Below are positions 45,209-55,500 of a DNA stretch of 64,000 nt, piece by piece; within the stretch, counting starts at the first letter, position 1; each line of letters begins with the position of its first letter. Source of the DNA: Antilocapra americana (Eukaryota > Chordata > Mammalia > Artiodactyla > Antilocapridae); assembly GCA_007570785.1 (NCBI GenBank), contig ML662445.1:163864-227863 (forward strand), given 5' to 3'. The position numbers and the translations under genes were made by a program. The notes beneath the pieces are model-generated. The model saw only the letters and a program-made list of their open reading frames with translations. It had not been told where the DNA came from and did no database searches.

Positions 45209-46133
45209 TCAGTTCAGTTCAGACATTCAGTCCTGTCCGACTCTTTGCGACTCCATGAAGCACAGCACACCAGGTCTTCCTGTCCATCATCAACTCCCGA
45301 GTTTACTCAAACTCATGCCCATTGAGTCGGTGATGCCATCCAATCATCTCACCCTCTGTCATCCCCTTCTCTTCTTGCCCTCAATCTTTCCCAGCATCAG
45401 GGAAAGTGTCTTGTAATTTAATGGCTGCAATCATCATCTGCAGTGAATTTGGAGCCCCAAAAAATAAAGTCTGCCACTGTTTCCACTGTTTCCCCATTTA
45501 TTTGCCATGAAGTGATGGGACCAGATGCCATGATCTTAGTTTTCTGAATGTTGAGCTAAGCCAACTTTTTCACTCTCCTCTTTCACTTTCATCAAGAGGC
45601 TCTTTAGTTCTTCTTCACTTTCTGCCATGAAGGTGGTGTCATCTGCATATCTGAGGTTACTGATATTCTCCTGGCAATCTTGATTCCAGCTTGTTCTTCC
45701 TCCAGCCCAGTGTTTCTCATGATGTACTCTGTATATACGTTAAATAAGCAGGGTGACAATATACAGCCTTGACGTACTCCTTTTCCTATTTGGAACCAGT
45801 CTGTTGTTCCATGTCCAGTTCTCAGTGTTGCTTCCTGGCCTGCATACAGGTTTCTCACGAGGCAGATCAGGTGGTCTGGTATTCCCATCTTTTTCAGAAT
45901 TTTCCACAGTTTATTGTGATCCACACAGTAAAAGGCTTTGGCACAGTCAATAAAGCAGACATAGATATTTTTCTGGAACTCTCTTGCTTTTTGGAAGATC
46001 CAGCAGATGTTGGCAATTTGATCTCTGATTCCTCTCCCTTTCCTTAAACCAGCTTGAACATCTGGAAGTTCAGGGTTCATGTATTTCTGAAGCCTGGGTT
46101 GGAGAATTTTGAGCATTACTTTACTGGTGTAAA
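45209..46133 (-). mobile_element. BovB LINE, 5' truncated
   Basis: Tail TCAGTTCAGTTCAG at the left; the coding part runs on the minus strand. A 170-codon frame (46116-45604) spans the RT palm, with CFIDCAKAF (first catalytic Asp) and GVRQGCILSP. Past it the YADD region is frameshifted. ACAGAGTGA occurs on both sides (about 45200 and 46138), a likely target-site duplication. Confidence 0.92.
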
Positions 46134-46564
46134 GTAAACAGAGTGAAGTAAGTCAGAAAGAGAAAAGACAAGTGTTGCATATATAAGGAATATAGAAAAT
46201 GGTACCAATGTACGTATTTGCAAGGTAGGATAGAGATTCAGGCATAGTGAAGAGACTTCTGGACTCAGCGGGGGCAGGAGAAGATAGGATGAACTGAGAG
46301 AACAGCATTGAAATATATACATTACCATATGTAAAACAGGTAGCTAATTTGAAGTTTATGTATAACATAAGGAGCACAAACTGGTGCTCTGTGACAACCT
46401 AGATGGGTGGCACGGGATAGGAGGTGGGAGGGGGTTTCTGAAGGAGGGGACATATATATGCTTATGGTTGATTCATGTTGATGTATGGCAGAAACCAACA
46501 CAACATTGTAAAGCAATTATCTGCCAAATAAAAAGGAATAATTTGTTTTAAATGTCCCTTTTTA

Positions 46565-47765
46565 AATTGCCTGAAAAAATATACTTAGGAATAAACCTGA
46601 CTAAGGAGGCAAAAGAACTATATGCTGACAAATATTAAACATGGATAAAGGAAATTGAAGATGATTCAAAGAAATGGAATGATACTCATGATATTGGATT
46701 GGAAGAATTAGTATTGTTAAAACGCCCATACTACAGAAAGCAATCCAGATTTAATGCAATCCCATTTAAATCATCTATGACATTTTTCACAGAACTAAAA
46801 CAAATATCTCAAAATTTACTTGGAAATATTGAAAAAAAAAACTGCAAAAGCAATCCTAAGGTAAATGATCAAAGCAGGAACCATAAGCTTCACAGACTTC
46901 AGACAATGCTATAAAACTATGGTAATCAAAACAGAATGGTCTTGGCACAAAAATAGACATGTGGATCAGTGGAACAGAAATAACGCCACATATCTATGGT
47001 CTATTAATCTTCAACAAATGAGGCAAGAATACACACTGGAGAAAAAATAGTCTCATCCACAAATGGTGTTGGGAAAGTTGGAAAGTCACATGTAAATTGA
47101 TGAAGTCAGAGTACACCCTCACACCATACACAAAAGTAAATTAAAAATGGCTTAAAGTCTTAAATATAAGACATGACATGATAGAACTAGAAGAGAATAT
47201 AGCAAAACATTCTCTGACATAAATCATAGCAATATTTTCATAGATCAGTCTCTGAAGGCAATAGATATAAAAGCAAAAATAAAAAAGAACATAACCAAAC
47301 TTATAAACTTTTCCACAGCAAAGGAAAACATAAACAAATTGAAAAACAATTTACAGAATGGGAGAAAACATTTGCAAATGGTGTGAATAACAAAGGATTA
47401 ATCTCCAAACTATACAAACAGCTCATACAACTCAATAACAAAACAAACAAAGAACCAAATCAAAAACTGAGCAGAAGATCTAAATAAACATCTTTAGAAA
47501 GAAAACTTAGAGATGGCTCATAAGCATCTAAAATGATGTTCAACATCACTAATAATGAGAAATGTAAGTCAAAACTACAGTGATGTATCACATTACAATA
47601 GTCAGAATGGTCATCATTAAAATGTCAAATAACAAATGCTGGAGAGGGCATGAAGAACATGGAACACCACCCCCCACCCCATACTGTTAATAGGATTATA
47701 AATTGGTGAAGTCATTATGGAAAAGAGTAGTTACTTTAAAAAATGAAAATAGAACTACCATCTTG
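46565..47765 (+). mobile_element. Old L1 ORF2 fragment
   Basis: Starts downstream of the RT catalytic site and runs to the C-terminal region, with ILGNIEKKN- and [16 protein letters not shown] segments at 46830-46970 and many stops. Older than the young L1 copies. BovB interrupts its right side. Confidence 0.85.
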
Positions 47766-47767
47766 CT

Positions 47768-49057
47768 ACTGTACATCTGTTAAATCATGTCCAACTCTTT
47801 GCAACCCCATGGACTGTAGCACTCCAGAGTTCCTTGTCCTTCACTACCTCCCAGAGTTTACTCAAACTCATATTCATTGAGTTGATGATGCCATCGAACC
47901 ATCTTATCCTCTATTATCCCCTTCTTCTCCCAACTTCAATCTTTGCCAGCATCAGAGTCTTTTCAAATGAGTCAGTTCTTCGAGTCAAGTGGCCAATTAT
48001 TGGAGCTTCAGCTTCAGCATCAGTCCTTTCAATGAATATTCAGAGTTGATTGACTGGTTTGAGCTCCTCACTGTTCAAGGGACTCTCAAGAGTCTTCTCC
48101 AACACCACAGTTCAAAAGCATCAACTCTTTGGTACTCAGCTTTCTCTATGGTTGAACTCTCACATCCACACATGACTACTGGAGAACCATAGCCTTCACT
48201 ATATGGACCTTGGTTGGTAAAGTGATGTCTCTGCTTTTTAATACACTGTCTAGTTTTGTCATAGCTTTTCTTTCAAGGAGCAAGTGTCTTAATTTCATGG
48301 CTGCAGTCACTGTCTGCAGTCGTTTTGGAGCCCTCCAAAATAAAGTCTCATTGTTTCCCTTGTTTCACCATCTATTTGTTATGGAGTGATGGGACCGGAT
48401 GCCATTCAGTTCAGTTCAGTTTAGTCACTCAGTCGTGTCTGACTCTTTCCTACCCCATGGACTGCAGCACACCAGGCCTCCTTGCCCATCACCAACTCCC
48501 AGAGTTTACTCAAACTCAAGCCCATTGAGTCAGTGATGCCATCCAACCACCTCATCCTCAGTTGACTCCTTCTCCTCCAGCCCTCAATCTTTCCCAGCAT
48601 CAGGATCTTTTCAAATGAGTCAGCTCTTCATATCAGGTGGTCAAAGTACTGGAGTTTCAGCTTCAACATCAGTCCTTCCAATGAATATTCAGGACTGATT
48701 TCCTTTAGGATGAACTGATTGGATCTCCTTGATGTCCAAGGGACTCTTAAGAGTCTTCTCCAACACCACAGTTCAAAAGCATCAATTATTCGGTGCTTAG
48801 CTTTCCTTATTGTCCAACTCTCACGTCCATACATGACCACTGGAAAAACCATAGCCTTGACTAGACGGACCTTTGTTGGCAAAGTAATGCCTCAGCTTTT
48901 TAATATGCTGTCTAGGTTGGTCATTATCTTAATGATAATATCAGATGCCATTATCTTAATTTTTTGAATGCTGAGTTTTAAGCTAGCCTTTTGTTTGTTT
49001 GTTTTTTACTCTCCTCTTTCACCTTTAGTTCCTTTTTGCTTTCTGCCATGACAGTGG
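47768..49057 (-). mobile_element. BovB LINE, split by a second BovB
   Basis: Reverse complement of BovB: 47768-48404 is the 3' end and C-terminal coding region, and 48952-49057 continues upstream in the same element. The inserted BovB lies between two copies of GATGCCAT. The element ends exactly where the ERV-B LTR starts. Confidence 0.85.
48405..48943 (-). mobile_element. BovB LINE inserted in a BovB
   Basis: Begins with the TCAGTTCAGTTCAG tail. GATGCCAT at 48397-48404 is repeated at 48944-48951, an 8-bp target-site duplication inside the older BovB. An 84-codon frame (48882-48628) is BovB C-terminal sequence. Confidence 0.88.
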
Positions 49058-49588
49058 TGTTGCAGTAGAAATTATTGGGCAGTCAGTGTATAACTCTGAA
49101 ACCTCAGTCTTGTTTTCAGTAAACATCCTGCTCCATTGTCCTGAATTCCTGGAATGTGTCTTTAGTCTGATAAATTATCAGCACTCAGATCCAGAGAAGA
49201 GCAGCAATTAAACTCTGTTCCATACGTCTGAGGGAAAAACAACTGGTGATCATTAATCTAAAGCCCATACATCGGGCCCATGGTAAATGGACAGAGGGCA
49301 TGAAAAAGGGTGGTGACTTAATCCAAGGATCAATAGAAGTCATAAAGATGATGTTAATTATCTTGACCTTTAACCTGAATGTTTAGAAATAATGTGATTT
49401 AAAGGAAGGGTATAAAAACCACCTTGGGGTGACTCTTTACCCCCTCTCTATGCTGAGTGTCTATGCTGAGAGCTTTGCACTTGCCTCCACTTTAATAAAT
49501 CTTATTCAGTTACTTCCATGAGTGTTTGCATGTTCATAGATTCCATTCTTTGGCTGCATGGACAAGAACTCAGATTCCTGTCTCATCT
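49058..49588 (+). repeat. ERV-B 5' LTR
   Basis: Starts TGTTGCAGTAGAAATTA and aligns with 57895 onward. TATA box TATAAAAA at 49411-49418; AATAAA at 49494-49499. The end is placed at about 49585-49588, just before the primer site. Confidence 0.88.
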
Positions 49589-49590
49589 TT

Positions 49591-49608
49591 TGGGGGTTCA
49601 TCTGGAAA
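49591..49608 (+). promoter_or_regulatory. ERV-B primer-binding site, tRNA-Pro like
   Basis: TGGGGGTTCATCTGGAAA differs from the proline tRNA site of many gammaretroviruses (TGGGGGCTCGTCCGGGAT) at five positions, four of them transitions, as expected of CpG-type decay. Confidence 0.65.
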
Positions 49609-49624
49609 TCCTGAATGCCTACTC

Positions 49625-49632
49625 AAGGTAAG
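49625..49632 (+). promoter_or_regulatory. ERV-B leader splice donor
   Basis: AAG|GTAAGC, GT at 49628, matches consensus and lies where retroviral leaders carry the donor for env mRNA. Confidence 0.5.
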
Positions 49633-50250
49633 CATGGACAGTCACTCTCAACTCTGTCATTCACTTCTCATTACCTAATCCAACTGCATGGTCTCTTGAG
49701 TCACTCTGTTTCACAACCCTGCACAAGTTCCAAAGGTAGACAGAGTTAGTAGACTGTGGCCTCAGGTCTCGGTATTAGTCAGCAGATTGACCTAGGAGTG
49801 CTGAGCAAAATCTCTGCTAGGCTGCTGCCTCAGTGAGAACCACAGGACATCTACCATTTCTCTTTTCTAACATTTAGAGGCTATGAGATTTTTCACTTAA
49901 GGTAGGATCATTTTGGAGTGTGTGTAAATACTACTAACCTTGTGTACTACATAGCTTGCTTTATGGGAACTCCAGTTCAGGCACACCCAATGTTCAAAAA
50001 CACAGCAAGTCCACCAACCTAGGCTCTCACTCTATATCTATCTCTAGGTGGAAAGGAAGATAGAGACAGGAAGAGGACAACAGTCCAGGGTAACTGGATA
50101 ATGATGGTCAAGACCAGGTGCACACCAAAGTTGAGGGAAGCATATTTTATTGGTGTTTCTTGGCTCCCACTGTGAAAGGTGGGGACACCTTCTATCAGAA
50201 GAACCAGAGAAAAGACAAAGAGCACTAGACGCTGGTCTTCTGTCTTTCAG

Positions 50251-52405
50251 ATGGGAGCAACCTCTTTGTGCCCTACACCCAGCTCAAAGCGGATGCCTTT
50301 GGCAAGTATACTGAAGAACTAGAAGTTTAACCCTTAGACCTTGTTAAAGAAGAGTATGATCTTTTTCTGCACCAAGGCATAGCCTCAATAGGATCTATCT
50401 GATGGTGAAAAATGGCCCCCTGAGGGCTCATTTGATTATAATACCATCCTCCATCTAGACCTCTTTTGTAGACAAGAAGGAAAATGGTTAGAAGTGCCAT
50501 ATATACAGGTTTTGTCATGAGAGAGAAAATCCTCTTATCCAGGAGTTGTGGGCTTGCTACTTCTATGCTGCCTATAACTTCCTCCATGTCCTCAGGTCCA
50601 AACTGTAGCCCTTACCCAGAGCTGCCCAAATCTAGCCCACAGGAGCCTCCACAGAATCTGGAAATGCCCTGGGCACCAGCAGCAGCTCCTACCCCAGTGG
50701 TTCCTAACCCAACACTGGTGATCTCTAGGCTGTATTATTCCCTCCTTCCATTTCAAGAAGCTCCTAATGGGGACTTGGGAGCCACAGGAGTCCATGTTCC
50801 TTTCCTCCTCTGAGATTTAAGGCAAATTAAATTAGACCTAGGAAGCTTTACTGAAGATCCTGACAATTATATAAGTGTTTTCCAGGGTCTAAATCAATCT
50901 TTGAAATGGTATGGAAAGATATTATGCTAATCCTGACTAGCACCATTATTGATAATGAAAGGAGTAGTAATTAAAAATGTCCAGGGATGGGGAGATGAAT
51001 GGTATGGTATTAGCATGCATGACAGTGAATCAGCCTGGTTACCTACAGGGCTCCAGGCAGTCCCCATAGCCGATCCTAATTGGGCACATGACATAGACAG
51101 TGATGACTTCAAGAGAATTCACTTTATCACTTGCATTAAGAAAGGCTTTTAAAAAGTCAGAGCTAAGCCCTAACACTACTCCAAACTATCTGGAGCGACT
51201 CAGGAAAAGGAGGAAAGTCACACAGCTTTTCTGAAAAAGCTCAGGGAGGCACTGAGAAAGCACACTAATTTGGACCCAAATGCCTCAAACTTATTCTTAA
51301 AGACAAATTTATTACTCAGTTGGCTCCAGATATTCAGAAGAAACTGCAAAACCTGGCCTTTGGCTCCCATATAGATTAAGAGGGCCTCCTTGAAGGAAAG
51401 TAATACTGCTCAAAATGGCCTGGAGTTAAAACTCCCCTCCAGGTTCTCCCCACTATTCTATTCAAAACAAAGAACTCTGACCCAAAGGAAAAAAAATGGA
51501 CATTATGGTTGATCATGCCCAGCTCCCAGCTGGTCCCAGCTGGTCTCCAGAATTCCTTGCCCAGCTGTTTAAGAGATAAATACTCTAAGCATTTCCCTAG
51601 CTTCCCTGTGGCTCAGATGGTAAAGCATCTGCCTACAATGCAGGAGATAAGGGTTCAATCCCTGGGTCGGGAAGATCTCCTGGAGAAGGCAATGGCCACC
51701 CACTCCAGTATTCTTGCCTGGAAAATCCCATGGACGGAGGAGCCTGGTAGGCCTACAGTCCATGGGGGTCACAAAGAGCTGGACACGACTGAGAGACTTC
51801 ACTCACTCTAAACAACCTTGGAGAAGAACAGGCCCCCTTATAAGTAGATGTCCACATACATGCCTATATATAACTTACTCTTTTCTTAGGTGAGTGCAGC
51901 AACTCACTAATCTGACTGCTTCCCCTTCTCACCTCATTAAACGTGAATCTGTTCTGTAAAGTGCCAGTCTCCTTCTTCTTCTGAACCTCGCCTCCTCTAA
52001 CTCCCTTACCCTACACTGGTAAGAGCTGCCACATCAGTATTCTAAAATAGAAATCAGGATGAACCTAAAGAAAAAGAGAATAGAGATAAGAGAAAGGCCG
52101 AAGCTCTCATTATGACCCTACATGCAGTTAACCTTAGGGCTACAAAGGTGGGAGGACACAAGCAAAAACCTGGAGTCTGTTTCTGTTGTGGCAAGGATGG
52201 ACACTTTCAGGGACAATGCCCCCAAAGCAAGCAGAGACCACCACCAAGGCCTTGTCCCACTTGCAAGGGAGATCACTGGAAGAGTAACATCCCCAGGCAC
52301 TTAGGTTTCAAGGGTCAGAAACTCAGACCCAAGATCAAGATTGACGGGGTCCAGGGCTTCCCACTTTGGCTCCTGTCCTCATCACCACACAGGAGCCTCA
52401 GATGA
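50251..52405 (+). pseudogene. gag: ERV-B gag, broken
   Basis: An ATG-Gly start at 50251 follows a pyrimidine-rich stretch ending CAG and fits a myristoylated matrix. The matrix motif [11 protein letters not shown] lies near 50425 in another frame. A proline-rich linker is at 50600-50760, capsid starts near 50815 and the major homology region is near 51200-51290, after several frameshifts and stops. A Bov-tA splits the gene at 51596. Nucleocapsid at about 52150-52290 has one intact zinc knuckle (CFCCGKDGHFQGQC); the second (CPTCKGDHWKSN) lacks its last Cys. The frame stops with TGA at 52403. Confidence 0.85.
51596..51808 (+). mobile_element. Bov-tA SINE in ERV-B gag
   Basis: Head AGCTTCCCTGTGGCTCAGAT, body CCATGGACGGAGGAGCCTGG, tail GACACGACTGAGAGACTTCA. 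Well preserved, therefore younger than ERV-B. Confidence 0.93.
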
Positions 52406-52590
52406 CTAACTGGAGGAGGCCATCTTGTTAACTTCCTACTGGATACAGGAGCCACTTTCTCAACCCTCCTGTGTAATCCGGATCCTCCTTCTACTAAGTC
52501 TGCTCCTAAACATGGCATTTCTGGAAAGCCAATTACAAAACTCTTTACACAACAGCTGAGTTGTAACTGGGATTCTATTCTTTCTCTCAT
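52406..52590 (+). pseudogene. pro: ERV-B protease, 5' part
   Basis: Continues in the same frame after the TGA that ends gag. The catalytic LLDTGATFS lies near 52437-52463. The frame is cut at about 52590 by a Bov-tA. Confidence 0.82.
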
Positions 52591-52593
52591 GTG

Positions 52594-52817
52594 TATATGT
52601 GTATGTGCTCAGTCGTGTCCACCTCTCCAACTCTACGACCCCATGGACTGCAGCCTGCCAGGCTCCTCTGGCCAAGGGATTTTCCAGGCAAGAGTACAGG
52701 AGGGGGTTGCCATTTCCTCCTCCAGGGGATCTCCCCACTCAGGGATCGAACTTGCATATTTTCCGACTGCCTGCATTAGCAGGCTGATTCTTTACTGTTG
52801 AGCCACCTGGGAATCCC
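52594..52817 (-). mobile_element. Bov-tA SINE in ERV-B
   Basis: Minus-strand head GGGATTCCCAGGTGGCTCAA at about 52816 and body with CCATGGGGTC complement near 52640. It separates the protease from the CpG island. Confidence 0.9.
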
Positions 52818-54155
52818 AAGTGAGCACAGGGCACCTGACGTGCTGGGCATGGGGTGAAGGGCAGTGGCAGCGAAACCTCGTGAGGTGAGCAAGGTGGAGG
52901 GCGATCACCACTGGCCGGCAGACTCGCTCCGCCCGCAGCGAGGCCGAAGGATCCCCCACGCTCCGTCCACGAGGGACGCAGCGTGCCGCCCCGAAGTTCT
53001 GATGGGGAGATCCTCGTCTAGGGCCCAGCGGCGCGGAAGTGGAGCCGAGGACGCCAGCCGGGCACATCGGAAAGGCCTTGGCACCCTCGCTCCCACCCCC
53101 CTCCGGGGGGCGGGCGATACAGGCAGCCAGCCGGGGACCGCGCGCTCTGGCGAGCGCACCGCAGCAGGGGCGCGCCGGGGGCAAGGGCGCTCCTCCTGGT
53201 CCGGCACGGGACGAGGTCGGCTGACAGAAGGCGGCGAAGGGCAGCGGAGCTGGGCTACGGCGGGCGGGGAAGCGAGCCGCACCAGGGCGCAGCCGCGGGA
53301 GTCAGCGGAGGGACGGACAGCGCGCCTCCTGAGTGCGGCCACGAAGGCCCGCGTCGCAGACACAGAAGCGGCACAGAACCGGCGGTGGAGGTGGGGTGAG
53401 CGCGAGCGACAGTGAGGGGCCCGGAAGCCATTCCAAACGACCCGGAAGCTCGGTGCCGGGTCACGCCACGGGATCTCACCGCCGGAAACCTCCAGCACGG
53501 GAGTGGTCCCCTGGCACCCAGGGCGTTTACCGCCCTTCCCGGCCCCCATGGGCCCCCCTCGGGGCTCGCGCCCACCACCGCCATCACCCAGAGCCGCAAC
53601 ACCTGGCCCGAGAGAACGCTCTCCCCCGCGTACCAGCGCCTCCACGGCCCTCAAGTCCATACTGCTGTGCCCTCCCTCAGGGCCCGAGGGCAGTTCTCTG
53701 CCCGGGGACGCCACTGGCCACGGAGGCCAGGAAACGCCACCCACGTGAGGTGAGGCCGGTTAGGTCCTAAACAGGGGAAGGGAGTGCTGGGCGGTCACCT
53801 ATGTGGGGCCAGCCGGGAGGGGGGGGAAACCGGCAGTGACAGGGAAGGGCAACAAGCATGCACACGGAAGGCTGGAAGGCCGGGGGACAGGGCTCTTGCG
53901 CTGTCCAGTGATCAGAAAGACTGAGTCACGGCCAGCCACCAGGAAAACGAGTGCAGGGCCCCACCACCACACTCACGAGGGTGGTCCCTCGATGCCTGGG
54001 ATGCCGACCAGCCCTGACCAGCCCCGGCCAGCCCCCACCACCCCACGACCCAGCTCTGCGGCCAGGCCAGCGTGCCACAGCTCCAACTCGTGTAGCAGAG
54101 GGGCCCTGTCCACCCATCTCATCCGTCCATCTGCAGCAGAACCCCCATCCTAGGA
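52818..54155. other. CpG island of unknown origin inside ERV-B
   Basis: A 1.3-kb GC-rich block. I counted about 40 CpG in 53101-53400, close to or above the number expected without CpG loss. ETS-type CCGGAAG sites lie at about 53420 and 53441, with a GCCGGAA near 53480. Donor-like GGTGAGC (53395) and GGTGAGG (53750) occur. Long frames exist on both strands (279 codons at 52905-53744 minus, 183 at 52864-53415 plus), but no domain is recognised and such frames are expected at this GC content. It does not resemble retroviral pol. It could be a captured CpG-island promoter, a retrocopied 5' exon, or a satellite fragment. Confidence 0.6.
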
Positions 54156-54199
54156 AGAGATATTCTATCTAAAATGCAGGCTTCAATTCATATGGAAAA

Positions 54200-55500
54200 A
54201 AAAAACTTATGCTTACCTCTGACATAAGTAGAAGTTCACTCTGAAGTCTGGGCAACTGGAGGAAAGATAGGAGGAGCCATCTCAGCTCAACTAGTACAGA
54301 TAACTTTAAAAACCCTAATAACTTTCTTAATTGAATGTAACAGCCCTTCTAATACACCTATTCAGAAAGCAAAGAAGGACTAAAGAGCCTCCTGATGAAA
54401 GTGAAAGAGGAGAATGAAAGAGTTTGCCTAAAACTCAACATTCAGAAAACTAAGGTCATAGCATCTGGTCCCACCACTACATGGCAAACAGACAGGGAAA
54501 CAATGGAAGCAGTGGCAGACATTATTTGGGGGGACTCCAAAATCACTGCAGATGGTGACTGCAACCATGAAATTAAAAGATGCTTGGTATTTGGAAGTAA
54601 AGTTATGACCAACCTAGACAGCATATTAAAAAGCAGAGGCATTACTTTGTCAACAAAGTTTTGTCTAGTCAAAGCTATGGTTTTTCCAGTAATCATGTGA
54701 GAGTTGGACTATAAAGAAAGCTGAGCACTGAAGAACTGATGCTTTTTAACTGTGGTGTTGGAGAAGACTCTTGAGAGTCCCTTGGACTGCAAGGAGATCC
54801 AAGCAGTCCATCCTAAAGGAGATCAGCCCTGAATATTCTTTGGAAGGGCTGATGCTGAAGCTGAAACTCCAGTACTTTGGCCATCTGATGGGAAGTACTG
54901 ACTCATTGGAAAAGACCTTGATTCTGGGAAAGATTGAAGGCAGGAGAAGAAGGGAGTGACAGAGGGTGAGATGGTTGTATGACAGTACTGACTCAGTAGA
55001 CATGAGTTTGAATAAACTCTGGGAGTTGATGGTAGGCAGGGAGGCCTGCTGTGCTGCAGTCCATGGGATCGCAAAGAGTTGGACACGACTGAGTGACTGA
55101 ACTGAACTGAATGGGGAGTGGCGTCTATTTCAGGACCGCCACCTCATTAATGAAGCTGTAATTCCATTCCATCCTGTGGTGCCTAACTCCTATATTCTAC
55201 TCTCCCAAATCCCAGAAACAGCCACTAATTTTACCATTTTAGATTTGAAGGATACCTTTTTTATTTTTTTGCATCCGCTTAGCCCAAAGTTTACAATTTT
55301 TGTTTGCTTTTGAGCATCCATCTGTATCCTCTACTCTAACTTGGACCTTGTTGCCTCAAGGATTTAGATGTAGCCCTCACTTGTTCGGTCAGGCTTTAGC
55401 TAAAGACTTAGCTGCCTTTCAGGCAATTGACTCTATAAAAGTCAGTCAACATGTAGATGATATTCTCCTTTGTGCTGGTACAGTGAAAAAAATGTAACCA
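54200..55500 (+). pseudogene. pol: ERV-B reverse transcriptase, split and broken
   Basis: The RT N-terminus starts near 54210-54230 (EVWATGGKIGGA) and has an internal deletion before the LIECNSPSNTPI stretch at about 54330. BovB then intervenes (54365-55111). RT resumes with INEAVIPFHPVVPN, TILDLKDTFF (first catalytic Asp) and LPQGFRCSPHLFGQAL at about 55150-55400. The catalytic YVDD reads HVDD at 55450-55461. Frames change several times. Confidence 0.88.
54365..55111 (+). mobile_element. BovB LINE in ERV-B RT
   Basis: Starts in the post-YADD helix and ends in GACTGAACTGAACTGA. A 101-codon frame (54395-54700) is BovB sequence. The same RT gene continues on both sides, so it is an insertion. 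Confidence 0.92.

Larger units (their letters stand above)
44443..46545 (+). mobile_element. Old L1 3' part, interrupted by two insertions
   Basis: Sequence resumes after each insert. 44443-44456 with 44956-45208 is the ORF2 C-terminus (TGTACCCCAATGTTCATTGC onward). 46134-46545 is the rest of the C-terminus and the 3' UTR ending in an AATAAAAAGGAA tail. A young L1 (44457-44942) and a BovB (45209-46133) interrupt it. The TA/CA microsatellite at 45053 lies inside. Confidence 0.85.

Noticed and set aside
52905..53744. 279-codon minus-strand frame in the CpG island
   Set aside because: GC-rich DNA has few stop codons by chance; overlapping frames of similar length exist on the other strand and no domain is recognisable.
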